DNA from: Pseudomonadota bacterium
GTDB taxonomy: Bacteria > Pseudomonadota > Alphaproteobacteria > Acetobacterales > Acetobacteraceae
DNA: 64,000 bases
Direction: 5' to 3'
NCBI GenBank assembly: GCA_018240405.1
Contig: JAFEFW010000621.1
Location: 39,690 to 103,689, forward strand
A program made the position numbers and the translations under genes. Within the stretch, counting starts at the first letter, position 1; each line of letters starts with the position of its first letter. The notes beneath the pieces were generated by a model. That model saw only the letters and a list, made by a program, of their open reading frames with translations, had not been told where the DNA came from and did not search any database. This document shows positions 27,359 to 36,163 of the stretch, in pieces.

Positions 27359-27370
27359 TGAAACGTTTCA
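27359..27370. promoter_or_regulatory. Perfect 12-bp palindrome TGAAACGTTTCA, LacI-type operator candidate
   Basis: The palindrome has the central CG and A/T-flanked symmetry of LacI/GalR-family operators. It lies in the gap between the divergent DUF2235 and SDR genes, 55 bp upstream of the former. No regulator gene is nearby. Confidence 0.4.
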
Positions 27371-27493
27371 TAGTTTGCTTGTTGTCGTGACGGCGGTGCT
27401 GGCGTGCGCGATCCTCCATGGGTGATCGGGGATGATTAAACAGCCCGTGGGCGCTGTATAACAGGTGCCGAACAGCCAACGGATCCTCAGCTC

Positions 27494-28234
27494 ATGCGAA
27501 TTTCTCCGGACCTCGCCGGCCGCGTCGCCCTGGTCACCGGCGGATCGCGCGGCATCGGTGCCGCCATCGCCGTCATGCTGGCCGAAGGCGGTGCCGACGT
27601 TGCCATAAACTACCGCAGCAGCACTGCCGAGGCGAACGCCGTCGCGGTTGCGGTTCGCGCCGCGGGCCGTCGCGCGTTGACCGTCGCCGCCGATGTCTCG
27701 GACACCATGGCAGTGACGCGGATGGTCGACTTGATCCAGGCCGGCCTCGGCCCCGTCGATATCCTGGTCAACAACGCCGGGATCGGCCTGGTCCGCGGCA
27801 TCGACGACCTGACCGAGGACGATTTCGATCGCACCATCGCCGTCAACCTGAAGTCGGTCTTTCTGTGCACGCAGGCGGTGCTGCCGCACATGCGCGCCCA
27901 GGGTTGGGGCCGGATCGTCAACATCTCCTCAGGTGCGGCGCGCGGTGCAGGCGGCGTCGGCCTGCACTACAACGCCTCCAAGGCCGGCATGGAGGGAATG
28001 ACGCGCGGCTACGCTGCCCGCCTGGTCAAGGAGGGTATCACCGTGAATGCCGTCGCCCCGTCGCTGATCGAGACCGACATGGTGAAGGCTGGCCTCGGCT
28101 CCTCGCTGTCACGCATCCCGCTCGGGCGCTACGGCACACCGCAAGAGGTTGCGCAAGTCGTCCTGATGCTGGTCGGCAACGCGTACATGACCGGCCAGAC
28201 GGTGGCGTTGTCTGGCGGCATGTCATTTAGCTGA
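27494..28234 (+). CDS. SDR family oxidoreductase (FabG-like 3-oxoacyl reductase)
   Basis: This 246-aa classical SDR has VTGGSRGIGAAIAV, VNNAGIGL, the catalytic serine in NISSGAARG and YNASK. It closes with TGQTVALSGGMSFS. Length and motifs fit FabG-like beta-ketoacyl reductases, although a dedicated fatty-acid role cannot be claimed because no acyl-carrier genes are near. It precedes the dodecin gene by 120 bp. Confidence 0.9.
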   Translation: MRISPDLAGRVALVTGGSRGIGAAIAVMLAEGGADVAINYRSSTAEANAVAVAVRAAGRRALTVAADVSDTMAVTRMVDLIQAGLGPVDILVNNAGIGLVRGIDDLTEDDFDRTIAVNLKSVFLCTQAVLPHMRAQGWGRIVNISSGAARGAGGVGLHYNASKAGMEGMTRGYAARLVKEGITVNAVAPSLIETDMVKAGLGSSLSRIPLGRYGTPQEVAQVVLMLVGNAYMTGQTVALSGGMSFS

Positions 28235-28354
28235 GCGGCCATCCTCCTGAGCGGGCGTTATCACGGTGTCGTGCGCGCGCCGGTGCGGCCGCTGCCCCTA
28301 GACTGCGCCTTGCCCGGCGCAGACCGGGCTGCGGGAAACAAGGGAGCACGCGTC

Positions 28355-28567
28355 ATGACGGAGCACGTCTACAAGGTCGTGGAACTCGTCGGCACTTCAG
28401 AGGAGAGCGTGACCAAGGCCATCGACCGCGCCATCACCAAGGCATCCGAGACCCTGCGCCACCTCGGCTGGTTTGAGGTCGTGCAGGTACGCGGGCATAT
28501 CCAGGACGGCAAGGTCGAGCACTACCAGGTGACGATCAAGGCTGGCTTCCGCCTGGAAGACAGTTAA
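28355..28567 (+). CDS. Dodecin family flavin-binding protein
   Basis: This 70-aa protein matches dodecins, dodecameric flavin-storage proteins of the cytoplasm. EHVYKVVELVGTSEESV at the start, Trp39 in HLGWFEVV (which stacks on the flavin) and YQVTIKAGFRLED at the end are characteristic. AGGGAG precedes the ATG at 28355; a longer frame upstream is not conserved. Confidence 0.95.
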   Translation: MTEHVYKVVELVGTSEESVTKAIDRAITKASETLRHLGWFEVVQVRGHIQDGKVEHYQVTIKAGFRLEDS

Positions 28568-28588
28568 CGGACACCCGGCCGGCGGCAC

Positions 28589-29518
28589 TCAGACTGCCGT
28601 CCGCACGCCCAGGATATGGGCGATCGCGTAGGTCAGGTCCGGCCGGTTCAGCGTGTAGAAGTGGAATTCATCCACGCCGTTTGCCTGGAGCAAACGCACC
28701 TGCTCCGCCGCCACGACCATGCCGACCATGCGCCGCGTTTCGGCGTCGTCCTCGGTGCCTTCGAACAGCCGCGCCATCCAGGCCGGCACCGACGCGCCGC
28801 AGGCTGCGGAAAACTTCACGATCGATGCAAAGTTCGAGACCGGCATGATGCCCGGCACGATCGGCGCGGTGATCCCGGCCGCAAGGCACAGATCGAGAAA
28901 GCGCAGATATGTTGATGTTTCAAAGAAATACTGGGTGATGGCCCGGGTCGCCCCGGCATCCAGCTTCCGCTTCAGATTCTCCAGGTCGGCCATCGGATTG
29001 GAGGCGCCGGGATGCACCTCGGGGTAGGCCGCCACCGAGATCTCGAACGGCGCCACTTTGGCCAGACCGGCAACCAGATCCGCCGCATAGGCATAGCCGC
29101 CTGGATGGGGACTATAGCTCTGGCCAGGCGGCGGGTCGCCGCGCAGCGCGACGATATGGCGCACTCCGGCATCCCAATAGCGGCGGGCGACGTCATCCAC
29201 CTCACCGCAGGTGGCGCCGACACAGGTCAGATGAGCGGCCGGCACCAGTGATGTCTCCTGCACGATGCGCGCGACCGTGGCGTGCGTGCGAGCCTGGGTG
29301 CTGCCGCCGGCACCGTAGGTAACCGAGACGAAACGCGGCTGCAGCGGCGCAAGGCGTTGGATGCAGGTCCAAAGCTGTTGCTCCAATGCCTCGGTCCGCG
29401 GTGGAAAGAACTCAAACGACAGGGCCGGCGGCTTGTGATCCGCCGCCTGCATCGGCAATCCGGTAAAGCGCGGACCGGTAAGCCAGCGCTGCAGCGTTGG
29501 TTCGGATGTGTCGTTCAT
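28589..29518 (-). CDS. metF: 5,10-methylenetetrahydrofolate reductase
   Basis: This 309-aa TIM-barrel flavoprotein reduces methylenetetrahydrofolate to methyl-THF for methionine synthesis. SFEFFPPRTEALEQQL holds the catalytic Glu, followed by FVSVTYGAGGSTQART, HIVALRGDPP and a C-terminal GVDEFHFYTLNR, all typical of MetF. It converges with dodecin and diverges from mlaA. I saw no SAM, SAH or cobalamin riboswitch in the upstream gap. Confidence 0.96.
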   Translation of the reverse strand: MNDTSEPTLQRWLTGPRFTGLPMQAADHKPPALSFEFFPPRTEALEQQLWTCIQRLAPLQPRFVSVTYGAGGSTQARTHATVARIVQETSLVPAAHLTCVGATCGEVDDVARRYWDAGVRHIVALRGDPPPGQSYSPHPGGYAYAADLVAGLAKVAPFEISVAAYPEVHPGASNPMADLENLKRKLDAGATRAITQYFFETSTYLRFLDLCLAAGITAPIVPGIMPVSNFASIVKFSAACGASVPAWMARLFEGTEDDAETRRMVGMVVAAEQVRLLQANGVDEFHFYTLNRPDLTYAIAHILGVRTAV

Positions 29519-29672
29519 GTCGCTTGAATCCCCCGGATTGGGTGTTCAACGCAAGCGTTACCTGACGTTGCGATTCCCTCGGTCGGCCCGACATGGTAGC
29601 AGGAAGTCCCGTGTCGCTCACGTAAAGGTCAAGGATCGGGCGTTCCAATTCCGATCAAACTCGCCATTTGGG

Positions 29673-29696
29673 CCTAGGTCGGTTATCCGAACCAGG
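29673..29696. promoter_or_regulatory. Imperfect inverted repeat upstream of mlaA
   Basis: CCTAGGTCGG and CCGAACCAGG form a 10-bp inverted repeat with two mismatches around TTAT, 25 bp before the mlaA ATG. It could be an operator or an mRNA leader hairpin; neither can be decided here. Confidence 0.3.
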
Positions 29697-29721
29697 TGCA
29701 GTCCCTTGCCAGAGGAAACTG

Positions 29722-30549
29722 ATGCCGTCTGTCCCACGTTCTCGCCACACCGTCGCTGGGGCATTTCGGCATTGCGCCATCGCCGCCACACTTCTTGTCA
29801 TCCTAAGCGGGTGCGCCACGCCGCCGCCGGCGGACGATCCGGACGCCGTCGCGGACTTCAAGCAAACGAATGATCCACTGGAACCGACCAATCGTGTCTT
29901 TTACGCGATCAACAATGGTCTCGACACGGTGATCCTGAAGCCGGCGGCGCAGGCCTATCGATTCGCCGTACCCGGACCAGTACGCGACGGCGTGCACAAC
30001 GTACTGAGCAACATCAGCACGCCGGTATTGCTCGCCAACGATATGCTGGAAGGCAAGCCGCGTCGTGCCGGCGACACCTTCATGCGCTTCGTCATCAACT
30101 CGACAGTGGGCGTGCTGGGAGTGTTTGACGTGGCGAAGGGCTGGGGCTACCCCAGGCATGATGCGGATTTTGGCCTGACCCTCGCGAACTGGGGGGTGCC
30201 AGATGGGCCGTTCCTATATCTGCCAGTGCTCGGCCCCAGCGATCCACGCGACGCAGCTGGCTTTGGCGTTGACTTGGCTATGGACCCGTTCACCTGGGTT
30301 GGAAGCCCTCACAACACCGGCCTGAAGGCATTCAACTGGTCGCGTTTCGGCCTGAACGCCGTGGATACAAGAGAGCGTCTGCTCGACCCGATCGATCAAA
30401 TCAAGAAGACGGCGCTCGACCCATACGCCACATTCCGCAGCCTCTACCGCCAGCATAGGGCAGCCCAGCTCAAGGAGCTTCAGGAAGACACCCGTCAGAC
30501 CATTCCTGCCTGGTTCCCGCAGCCGAAAGAGACCGCCGCCGCCCGTTAG
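29722..30549 (+). CDS. mlaA: MlaA (VacJ) family outer-membrane lipoprotein
   Basis: This 275-aa lipoprotein has a signal peptide and lipobox LSGC (Cys31). The NDPLEPTNRVFYAINNGLD segment and LPVLGPSDPRDAAG are family hallmarks. MlaA sits in the outer membrane and removes misplaced phospholipids from the outer leaflet, passing them to MlaC. The mlaC homologue follows 28 bp later; the MlaFED inner-membrane complex is not in this window. Confidence 0.95.
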   Translation: MPSVPRSRHTVAGAFRHCAIAATLLVILSGCATPPPADDPDAVADFKQTNDPLEPTNRVFYAINNGLDTVILKPAAQAYRFAVPGPVRDGVHNVLSNISTPVLLANDMLEGKPRRAGDTFMRFVINSTVGVLGVFDVAKGWGYPRHDADFGLTLANWGVPDGPFLYLPVLGPSDPRDAAGFGVDLAMDPFTWVGSPHNTGLKAFNWSRFGLNAVDTRERLLDPIDQIKKTALDPYATFRSLYRQHRAAQLKELQEDTRQTIPAWFPQPKETAAAR

Positions 30550-30577
30550 GCGGTCCTGCCACCGGAGTTTGCTCAAA

Positions 30578-31183
30578 ATGACTCACCGCCGGACATTCCT
30601 GAGTTTCATGGCCATCGCAGGCCTTTCCGCCGCACCGGCCTGGGCACAGCTTTCGCCCGCCGAGAAGGCTGCAGTGTTCGTGAAGGCCACGGGCGACAAG
30701 CTGGTGGCCGCAATCAATGCCCCCGGTTCGGAGGCCGATAAGCGCGCGGCACTGATTCGCGTCGTTGACCAAACGGTCGATGTCGATGAGATCGCCCGTT
30801 TCTGCCTCGGCCGCTATTGGCGCAAGGCGACACCGGATCAGCAGAAGCAGTATGTCGATCTGTTCCGCTCCGTGCTGGTGACGAACATCACTGCGAAAAT
30901 GGGGCAGTATCAGGGGGTGTCCTTCAGCATGGGCCGCCGGCAGGAGCAGGGTGAGGACGCCGCGGTTATGACCACCGTGCTACGCCCGAGCCAGCCGCCG
31001 ACCAACGTCGACTGGATCATTTCCAACCCGGGGACCAACCCGAAGATCGTCGACGTCAAGGCCGAGGGCACGTCGCTCCGGCTGACACAGCGCCAGGATT
31101 ATGCGTCCTTCCTCAGCCACAACAACGAGGATATTGGCGCCCTGATCAGCGCGATGCGCCAGCAGGTGGCGGCAAACAAGTAG
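30578..31183 (+). CDS. mlaC: MlaC/Ttg2D family phospholipid-binding periplasmic protein
   Basis: This 201-aa protein has an export leader (MTHRRTFLSFMAIAGLS, cleavage after AWA) and the MlaC-type helical/beta fold with TVDVDEIARFCLGRYWRKAT and QQKQYVDLFRSVLV. It ferries phospholipids across the periplasm between MlaA and the MlaFED complex. Co-transcription with mlaA is likely. The ATG at 30578 is preferred over a TTG at 30569. Confidence 0.93.
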   Translation: MTHRRTFLSFMAIAGLSAAPAWAQLSPAEKAAVFVKATGDKLVAAINAPGSEADKRAALIRVVDQTVDVDEIARFCLGRYWRKATPDQQKQYVDLFRSVLVTNITAKMGQYQGVSFSMGRRQEQGEDAAVMTTVLRPSQPPTNVDWIISNPGTNPKIVDVKAEGTSLRLTQRQDYASFLSHNNEDIGALISAMRQQVAANK

Positions 31184-31204
31184 CAGCGGCGGTCAGGGGG
31201 CAGG

Positions 31205-31717
31205 TCAGCCCTCGAGGCTCTCATAGAGCAGCATCCGGTAGCCATTCTGGATGAAGGTTTCGGCCTCATGCATGCCGATGCCACCGAGCACGGTACGCGA
31301 GCCGAAGTTGGTCTCCCGCGCGACAGCCACAATACGGCGGAGTCCGGCACGGTCGTGGCCAAAGCGCAGTGCTGCCCATGCGGCTTCACGTGCCAGACCA
31401 CGGCCCTGTGCCTCGGGCCACAGCGCAAATCGTAGACCGACGCCGCGGCCGTCCGGCCGGTCCTCCAGGCCGGTCACCCCGACGAAACGATCTCCATCCG
31501 CCGGTTCGCGGATGGCCCAGATGCCGTAGCCGTGGCGGCCCCAGGCGGTGACGAAGCGACCCAGGTCGTCGGCCGCCCGTACCGCGTCGCGTACGCCACC
31601 AAGCATAACGGCGAACACGCGCGGATCAGCGGCGATGCCACGAAAGTCACTGAGGTCGGCGCCGCCAATGGGCGTCAGCACCAGCCGTCCGGTCCGCAAG
31701 ATCCATAGTGGATTCAT
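31205..31717 (-). CDS. GNAT family N-acetyltransferase
   Basis: This 170-aa protein resembles RimJ/RimL-type acetyltransferases. TGRLVLTPIGGADLSD opens the fold, and GVGLRFALWPEAQGRGLAREA includes the acetyl-CoA-binding Q/R-x-x-G-x-A/G pattern (QGRGLA). RTVLGGIGMHEAETF closes the domain. The acceptor could be a protein N-terminus or a small amine. It converges with mlaC. Confidence 0.9.
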   Translation of the reverse strand: MNPLWILRTGRLVLTPIGGADLSDFRGIAADPRVFAVMLGGVRDAVRAADDLGRFVTAWGRHGYGIWAIREPADGDRFVGVTGLEDRPDGRGVGLRFALWPEAQGRGLAREAAWAALRFGHDRAGLRRIVAVARETNFGSRTVLGGIGMHEAETFIQNGYRMLLYESLEG

Positions 31718-32049
31718 TGCGGCAGCGCCGGTTCACGGATGGGATCGGACGGCTCAGATGCGACGGCGCGATTCAGGCTGGGCCAACGGTCGAAGACACG
31801 CCGGCGCGGCGGCCGGCGTCCGTCCTATATCGGTCAGTTCGTGCGACATAAGCGTTGTTTGCAGAGTGCAGCCGGAATTACCAGCGGCACCAGTCTGGTT
31901 GCTGCCATGCACGCCGGACCAGCGCCACATAGCACCGCAGCGATCCACAACCATAGCGAGTATTTTCTTGCGCCTTAGCAATCGAGTGTGGTAGGAACAA
32001 AAATGGAATACGCCGGCACCCTCGCCGGACACCGACGAAGGTTTGAACC
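31718..32049. other. 332-bp intergenic region between divergent genes
   Basis: No coding frame with protein-like character, RNA gene or repeat was recognised. It should hold the promoters of the acetyltransferase (minus) and of the 220-aa protein (plus), whose ATG is preceded by GAAGG. Confidence 0.6.
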
Positions 32050-32712
32050 ATGCCAGACACGGTCGCCGCCCTGATAGACACGCCGGATGAGGAGCTGCTC
32101 GATCTGATCGACAGCTTGCTTGACGACCTCGCGCCGTTGTTCATCCGGGATCCCGGCGATCTGCCGGCTGGTCGGCGCCGGGCGCTCCTCGCCATGCTGG
32201 CATACCACCCTCGTTCCGCCGCCGATTACCTGAGTGCCGCGCAAATCGTCGGTCACACCAGGCTCGGCATTACCTTGATGCGCGAGGCAGCGGACCCGGC
32301 AACGCCACAGGCCATGCGACTGCAGATGACCAGCCGTATCCAGTCGCTGAGCCGTACTGCCGCGCAGGTCGAGACAATGATGGTGCGCAGGCACAAGCGC
32401 GAACTTGCGGAAGCCGAGGCGGCGACGGTCGCCCCGCCGGGCCCGCCAGCGGACGCCGCGCTGCCACAATCCGACCCGGACTTTGAAGCGATGCTCCGGG
32501 CAGCAAGTGCGATGGCGGCCAGAGCGTCTCTCTCCGCCGCGCCGGACCAGCCCGCGCAGCAGCTTGACCACATGACTGCTCCGCTGCTTCCGACGGCTTC
32601 CGAGCGCGCGTGGGCGGATGCAGAGACATCCGAGACGCCGTGGCAAAATAGTAGCGCCATGCCGCTGCCGGGCCTGATCCCCGCTGAGACGCGGCCGCCG
32701 CTGCCGGGCTAG
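32050..32712 (+). CDS. Unrecognised 220-aa helical protein with disordered C-terminal half
   Basis: I do not recognise this protein. The first 120 residues are predicted helical and acidic-to-basic (DEELLDLIDSLLDDLAPLF, then AGRRRALLAMLAYHP and a MMVRRHKRELAEAEAA helix). The remainder is Ala/Pro-rich and probably disordered. There is no signal peptide or membrane segment. It precedes the PhyH-type dioxygenase gene by 80 bp on the same strand without an obvious functional link. Confidence 0.65.
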   Translation: MPDTVAALIDTPDEELLDLIDSLLDDLAPLFIRDPGDLPAGRRRALLAMLAYHPRSAADYLSAAQIVGHTRLGITLMREAADPATPQAMRLQMTSRIQSLSRTAAQVETMMVRRHKRELAEAEAATVAPPGPPADAALPQSDPDFEAMLRAASAMAARASLSAAPDQPAQQLDHMTAPLLPTASERAWADAETSETPWQNSSAMPLPGLIPAETRPPLPG

Positions 32713-32792
32713 CCAAACCTCCCCGCGACGGTTTGCCACCGTCCGCCGCCGGTCCTATCCTGCCTCGTTCAGGAGGCAACCGGGACCAAGGC

Positions 32793-33947
32793 ATGAACGA
32801 CGTGGCAACGATTGCCGTGCCCGACTACGGGACGGAACAAGCAGCAATGCGTGCGTATTGCGAGGAAGGCGCGGAAAAAGCCCGTCGCCTCGGCAACCGC
32901 GGCCCAATCCGCTATACTGACGACGGGCGTATCCACCCGGACATCGTCGACGCTTACTGGCGCTGCGGCTTTTACGTCTTTGAGGGCGTTCTGAAACCGG
33001 ACGAACTTGCCGATATCGAAGCCGACATCAAGGATATCCTAGACCGGCTGCCGGTCGAGAAGGGAGCGGTCGTCGACGCCAAAGGCCGACCCGCGCTCAC
33101 CGTGGGCCTCAAGGCCCCGACACTGTTCTGGTCCAAGCCGCTGGGCGATCCGTTCGGTGGTACCGAACTGGCCAATGGCCGTCACCCGGTGAAGATGTTC
33201 GAGCCCAAGGCCGCGGACGATGCGCCGAAGGAAGTCGTCTATCTGATCCTCGGCTCCCTGCAATTTTCCGACGCTGTCCTGCGCGTCTACGGTCACCCCG
33301 ACCTTCTGGCCGTGGCGGCGGCTATCAACGGTGACGACTTCGTCCCGTTCAACGAAGCCCTTTTCATCAAGGAGCCAGGCCGCGGCGCCTCCGTTGCCTG
33401 GCATCAGGACGGCGTGACGCACTGGGACAGTCCTGACTGGGATGAAGGCTCGCACGGCTTCAACATGATGGCGCAGCTTTATGGATGCACCCCGGCCAAT
33501 GGCGTCTGGGTCGTCCCGGGCTCCCACAAGCTGGGCAAGGCCGACATCAGGGCCATGGTCGCGGCGGCGGGCACGGAGCGGCTGGCCGATGCGGTGCCGA
33601 TCGTCTGCGCGCCCGGTGATGTGGCTGTGACGAACCGGCAGACCGTGCACGGGTCCTTCGCCAATACGTCCAAGGACTGGCGCGTCACATTGAACCAGGG
33701 GTTTCACCGCCGGAAGTCGGTGCTGGGCGTGGCTGGCGGCGGCCTGCACAACGCGCCGGGCGTCTACGACGCTGAACGGATTCACCGCCGCGCGCGCATA
33801 ATCGGCTATGCCATCGACGCGCGCCGCCAGCGCTTCCCGCAGGAGACGCCCTATCGTTACCAGCCGCTGGCCGGCGAAACCTGGCGCTGGGACGCGGCTG
33901 CAAAGGCCGATATCGTCGACTACAACCTGCTCGATCTGAGCATCTGA
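32793..33947 (+). CDS. Phytanoyl-CoA dioxygenase (PhyH) family Fe(II)/2-oxoglutarate oxygenase
   Basis: This 384-aa protein has the 2-His-1-carboxylate iron triad: His204 and Asp206 in AWHQDG and His286 in RQTVHGSF, with Arg297 in DWRVTLNQ as likely 2-oxoglutarate anchor. PhyH relatives hydroxylate acyl-CoAs, ectoine, halogenated or free organic acids, so the substrate is open. The ATG at 32793 is preferred to an upstream frame at 32733. A rhodanese-like gene follows 15 bp later. Confidence 0.9.
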   Translation: MNDVATIAVPDYGTEQAAMRAYCEEGAEKARRLGNRGPIRYTDDGRIHPDIVDAYWRCGFYVFEGVLKPDELADIEADIKDILDRLPVEKGAVVDAKGRPALTVGLKAPTLFWSKPLGDPFGGTELANGRHPVKMFEPKAADDAPKEVVYLILGSLQFSDAVLRVYGHPDLLAVAAAINGDDFVPFNEALFIKEPGRGASVAWHQDGVTHWDSPDWDEGSHGFNMMAQLYGCTPANGVWVVPGSHKLGKADIRAMVAAAGTERLADAVPIVCAPGDVAVTNRQTVHGSFANTSKDWRVTLNQGFHRRKSVLGVAGGGLHNAPGVYDAERIHRRARIIGYAIDARRQRFPQETPYRYQPLAGETWRWDAAAKADIVDYNLLDLSI

Positions 33948-33962
33948 ACGAAGGCTGACCTC

Positions 33963-34364
33963 ATGCAGATCAAGAAGGGCTACAAGCAACTCGTAGCCGA
34001 GGCCAACGCCGAGATCGTGACCCTGTCGGTGGACGACGCGATCAAGCACCACGGCAGGGATGACGTGGTGTTCGTCGACATCCGCGATCCGCGGGAGCTG
34101 GAGCGCGATGGCAAGGTGCCCGGTGCATTTTCCTGCACGCGCGGCATGCTCGAGTTCTGGATCGACCCCGAAAGTCCCTATGCCAAGCCAATCTTCCAGG
34201 AAGACAAGAAGTTCGTCTTCTTCTGCGCCGGCGGGCTGCGCTCCGCCCTGGCTGCCAAGACCGCGCAGGACATGGGGCTGGAGAACGTGTCCCACATCGA
34301 GGGGGGCTTCGGCGCGTGGAAGAAGGCCGGCGGTCCTATAGACGCCCCGAAGCCAAAAGCCTGA
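33963..34364 (+). CDS. Rhodanese-like domain protein
   Basis: This 133-aa single-domain rhodanese carries the active-site loop FFCAGGLRSALA with Cys88, able to accept a sulfane sulfur, and the upstream VFVDIRDPRELERDGKVPG CDC25-like strand. It is cytosolic with no export signal. The 15-bp gap from the PhyH-type dioxygenase implies one transcript, an unusual pairing. Confidence 0.92.
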   Translation: MQIKKGYKQLVAEANAEIVTLSVDDAIKHHGRDDVVFVDIRDPRELERDGKVPGAFSCTRGMLEFWIDPESPYAKPIFQEDKKFVFFCAGGLRSALAAKTAQDMGLENVSHIEGGFGAWKKAGGPIDAPKPKA

Positions 34365-34387
34365 AGGCTGAGCTCGGGCCGGCCTGT

Positions 34388-34912
34388 TCAGGTTCGGGCA
34401 GGCTGCCCTTTCAGCATGGCCTCAGGCAGCCAGACCCGCCGGACCTGCCAGCTTGCGCCGCGCAAATCAAGCTGCATACGAATCGGATCCTGCAGCGCCT
34501 GCGGCTGCAGTTCGACGGTAAAACTGGTCGGGCTCTCGAAGAAGGCCCAGTTCACACGCACGCCAGACATGGCCGTGGCCGGGGAGGATGCGGCGCGCGG
34601 CGTCGTCGACGCGGCGGCGATGGCCTGTGGCGTCACCGCCTTGTCGATGGCGGTGGATGCAATGCCGCGGACGAAGCCGGCGCCAAACGCAGGTAGCTTG
34701 CCGGGAGCGGCCGGCCCGCTGTCAATCACGAGGTCGGCAATGTCCTCCTTGATGCCCTCGCGCACCGAGTGCCAATCCACAAGCTTTTCGAGTGTCCTGG
34801 CATCGGCTGTCTGTACCGCGGTGCCGAGCCGGTACAGGGTGACGTAGGGATACGCGAGATAAACAAGTGAGGCTGTTACAACAGTCGCAAGAAGTGGCCA
34901 CCTGGCTCGCAT
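34388..34912 (-). CDS. DUF2939 domain-containing protein
   Basis: This 174-aa protein has one N-terminal hydrophobic segment (LLATVVTASLVYLAYPYVTL) followed by YRLGTAVQTADARTLEKLVD, the typical opening of DUF2939 proteins. The rest is predicted alpha/beta and periplasmic. The function of the family is unknown. It converges with the rhodanese gene. Confidence 0.82.
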   Translation of the reverse strand: MRARWPLLATVVTASLVYLAYPYVTLYRLGTAVQTADARTLEKLVDWHSVREGIKEDIADLVIDSGPAAPGKLPAFGAGFVRGIASTAIDKAVTPQAIAAASTTPRAASSPATAMSGVRVNWAFFESPTSFTVELQPQALQDPIRMQLDLRGASWQVRRVWLPEAMLKGQPART

Positions 34913-35011
34913 GGGGGAGGCTCCGTTCTGTCGCTGAACCGGGAATGACTCACCAGCCTATGCGGTTGCATCGACGGTGGTTCCCATAGCCTACAAATGG
35001 TTGATCATTCC

Positions 35012-36163
35012 TTAGCGTGCGGTTGCGCCGACGATCCGCTGGTATACCTCGGGGTCTGTCGCGCCTTCTGTCCCGAACAACAGGATGCGGCTGTCGGCGG
35101 CGACTCGCAGACTCCGACGTGCGTCCGTCTGCGCGGAAACTAGAAGACAAGCGGCGAGCCCTGCAACACCTGATTCGCCAATGATCAGATTGTGCTGCGC
35201 CAATAATCGCATGGCATCTGCCGCAGCTTCATCCGGGATCGCCATGAAAGCGGTCGCTGACCGCTCCAGTTCCTGCCAAGCGAGCAGGCTTGGTTCGCCG
35301 CACGCAAGTCCAGCCATGATTGTGTCGAGTTCGCCAGGGACGGTGGCAGGTGCGCCCCTTTCGCCGCTGGCCAGCAGGCAGGCAGCGTTCTCCGGCTCGA
35401 CGATGACCAGCGCCGGCGCTGGGTTGAAGCGGCTGCGCATCTGCACAGACACGGCGGCCGCGGCACCACCGACACCGGCCTGCATGAAGACGTGCGTTGG
35501 GGGAGGGCCCTGCCATTGATCCGCGGCTTCATCGGCCATCAGACGGTAGCCCTGCATGACCGTTCTTGGCACCTCGGTGTAGCCGCCATAGGCGGTGTCC
35601 GAGACAACGAACCAGCCATGGGTCTGCGCCTGCCGATCCGCCTCGCGCACCGCGTCATCGTAGTTGCCACGTACACGCTGCACGTCCGCCCCATAAGCGG
35701 CGATGGCGTCGATGCGGGGTTGGCTGACCGTCTCATGTACAAAGATGACGCAGCGACAATGGAAACGCCGTGCCCCCCAGGCGACGGCTCGGCCGTGATT
35801 ACCGTCGGTGGCGCAGGTGATGGTGATGGCTTGAGTCGCCTCGGCATAGCGGCCCGAAGCCAGGTCCGAGGAGCCGGCGTGACTGGCTACACCACGGCGC
35901 GCCAGCTCCGTGGTCAGCAGCGTGGCAACGGCATAAGCCCCGCCGAGCGCCTTGAAGGAGCCAAGACCGAAGCGGGGAGACTCGTCTTTAAGTCGGACCA
36001 TGGCGACGCCGGCACGGACGGCAATATCAGGTAAATCATGCAGCGGCGTGGGCGCGTAACCGTCCCACGAGGTAATCTCGGCTTTGGCGCGCCGAAACCC
36101 TCCCGCCGGCAGGACGACAATACCGGGTGTGCCGTGGCGGGGGTTGAGCAGCAGGCGCATCAA
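35012..36163 (-). CDS. dpaL: Diaminopropionate ammonia-lyase family PLP enzyme
   Basis: This 383-aa fold-type II PLP enzyme has the cofactor lysine in FGLGSFKALGGAYA and the phosphate-binding loop AGVGGAA. CATDGNHGRAVAWGA is the family's asparagine/substrate loop. It matches DpaL/YgeX enzymes, which convert 2,3-diaminopropionate to pyruvate and ammonia. Its ATG overlaps the hyuA stop by 4 bp, so it is translated with the hydantoinase-like genes and may degrade the amino acid they release. Confidence 0.9.
   Translation of the reverse strand: MMRLLLNPRHGTPGIVVLPAGGFRRAKAEITSWDGYAPTPLHDLPDIAVRAGVAMVRLKDESPRFGLGSFKALGGAYAVATLLTTELARRGVASHAGSSDLASGRYAEATQAITITCATDGNHGRAVAWGARRFHCRCVIFVHETVSQPRIDAIAAYGADVQRVRGNYDDAVREADRQAQTHGWFVVSDTAYGGYTEVPRTVMQGYRLMADEAADQWQGPPPTHVFMQAGVGGAAAAVSVQMRSRFNPAPALVIVEPENAACLLASGERGAPATVPGELDTIMAGLACGEPSLLAWQELERSATAFMAIPDEAAADAMRLLAQHNLIIGESGVAGLAACLLVSAQTDARRSLRVAADSRILLFGTEGATDPEVYQRIVGATAR

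Noticed and set aside
29519-29721. Possible SAM, SAH or cobalamin riboswitch before metF
   Set aside because: I could not find the conserved cores of these riboswitches on the minus strand.
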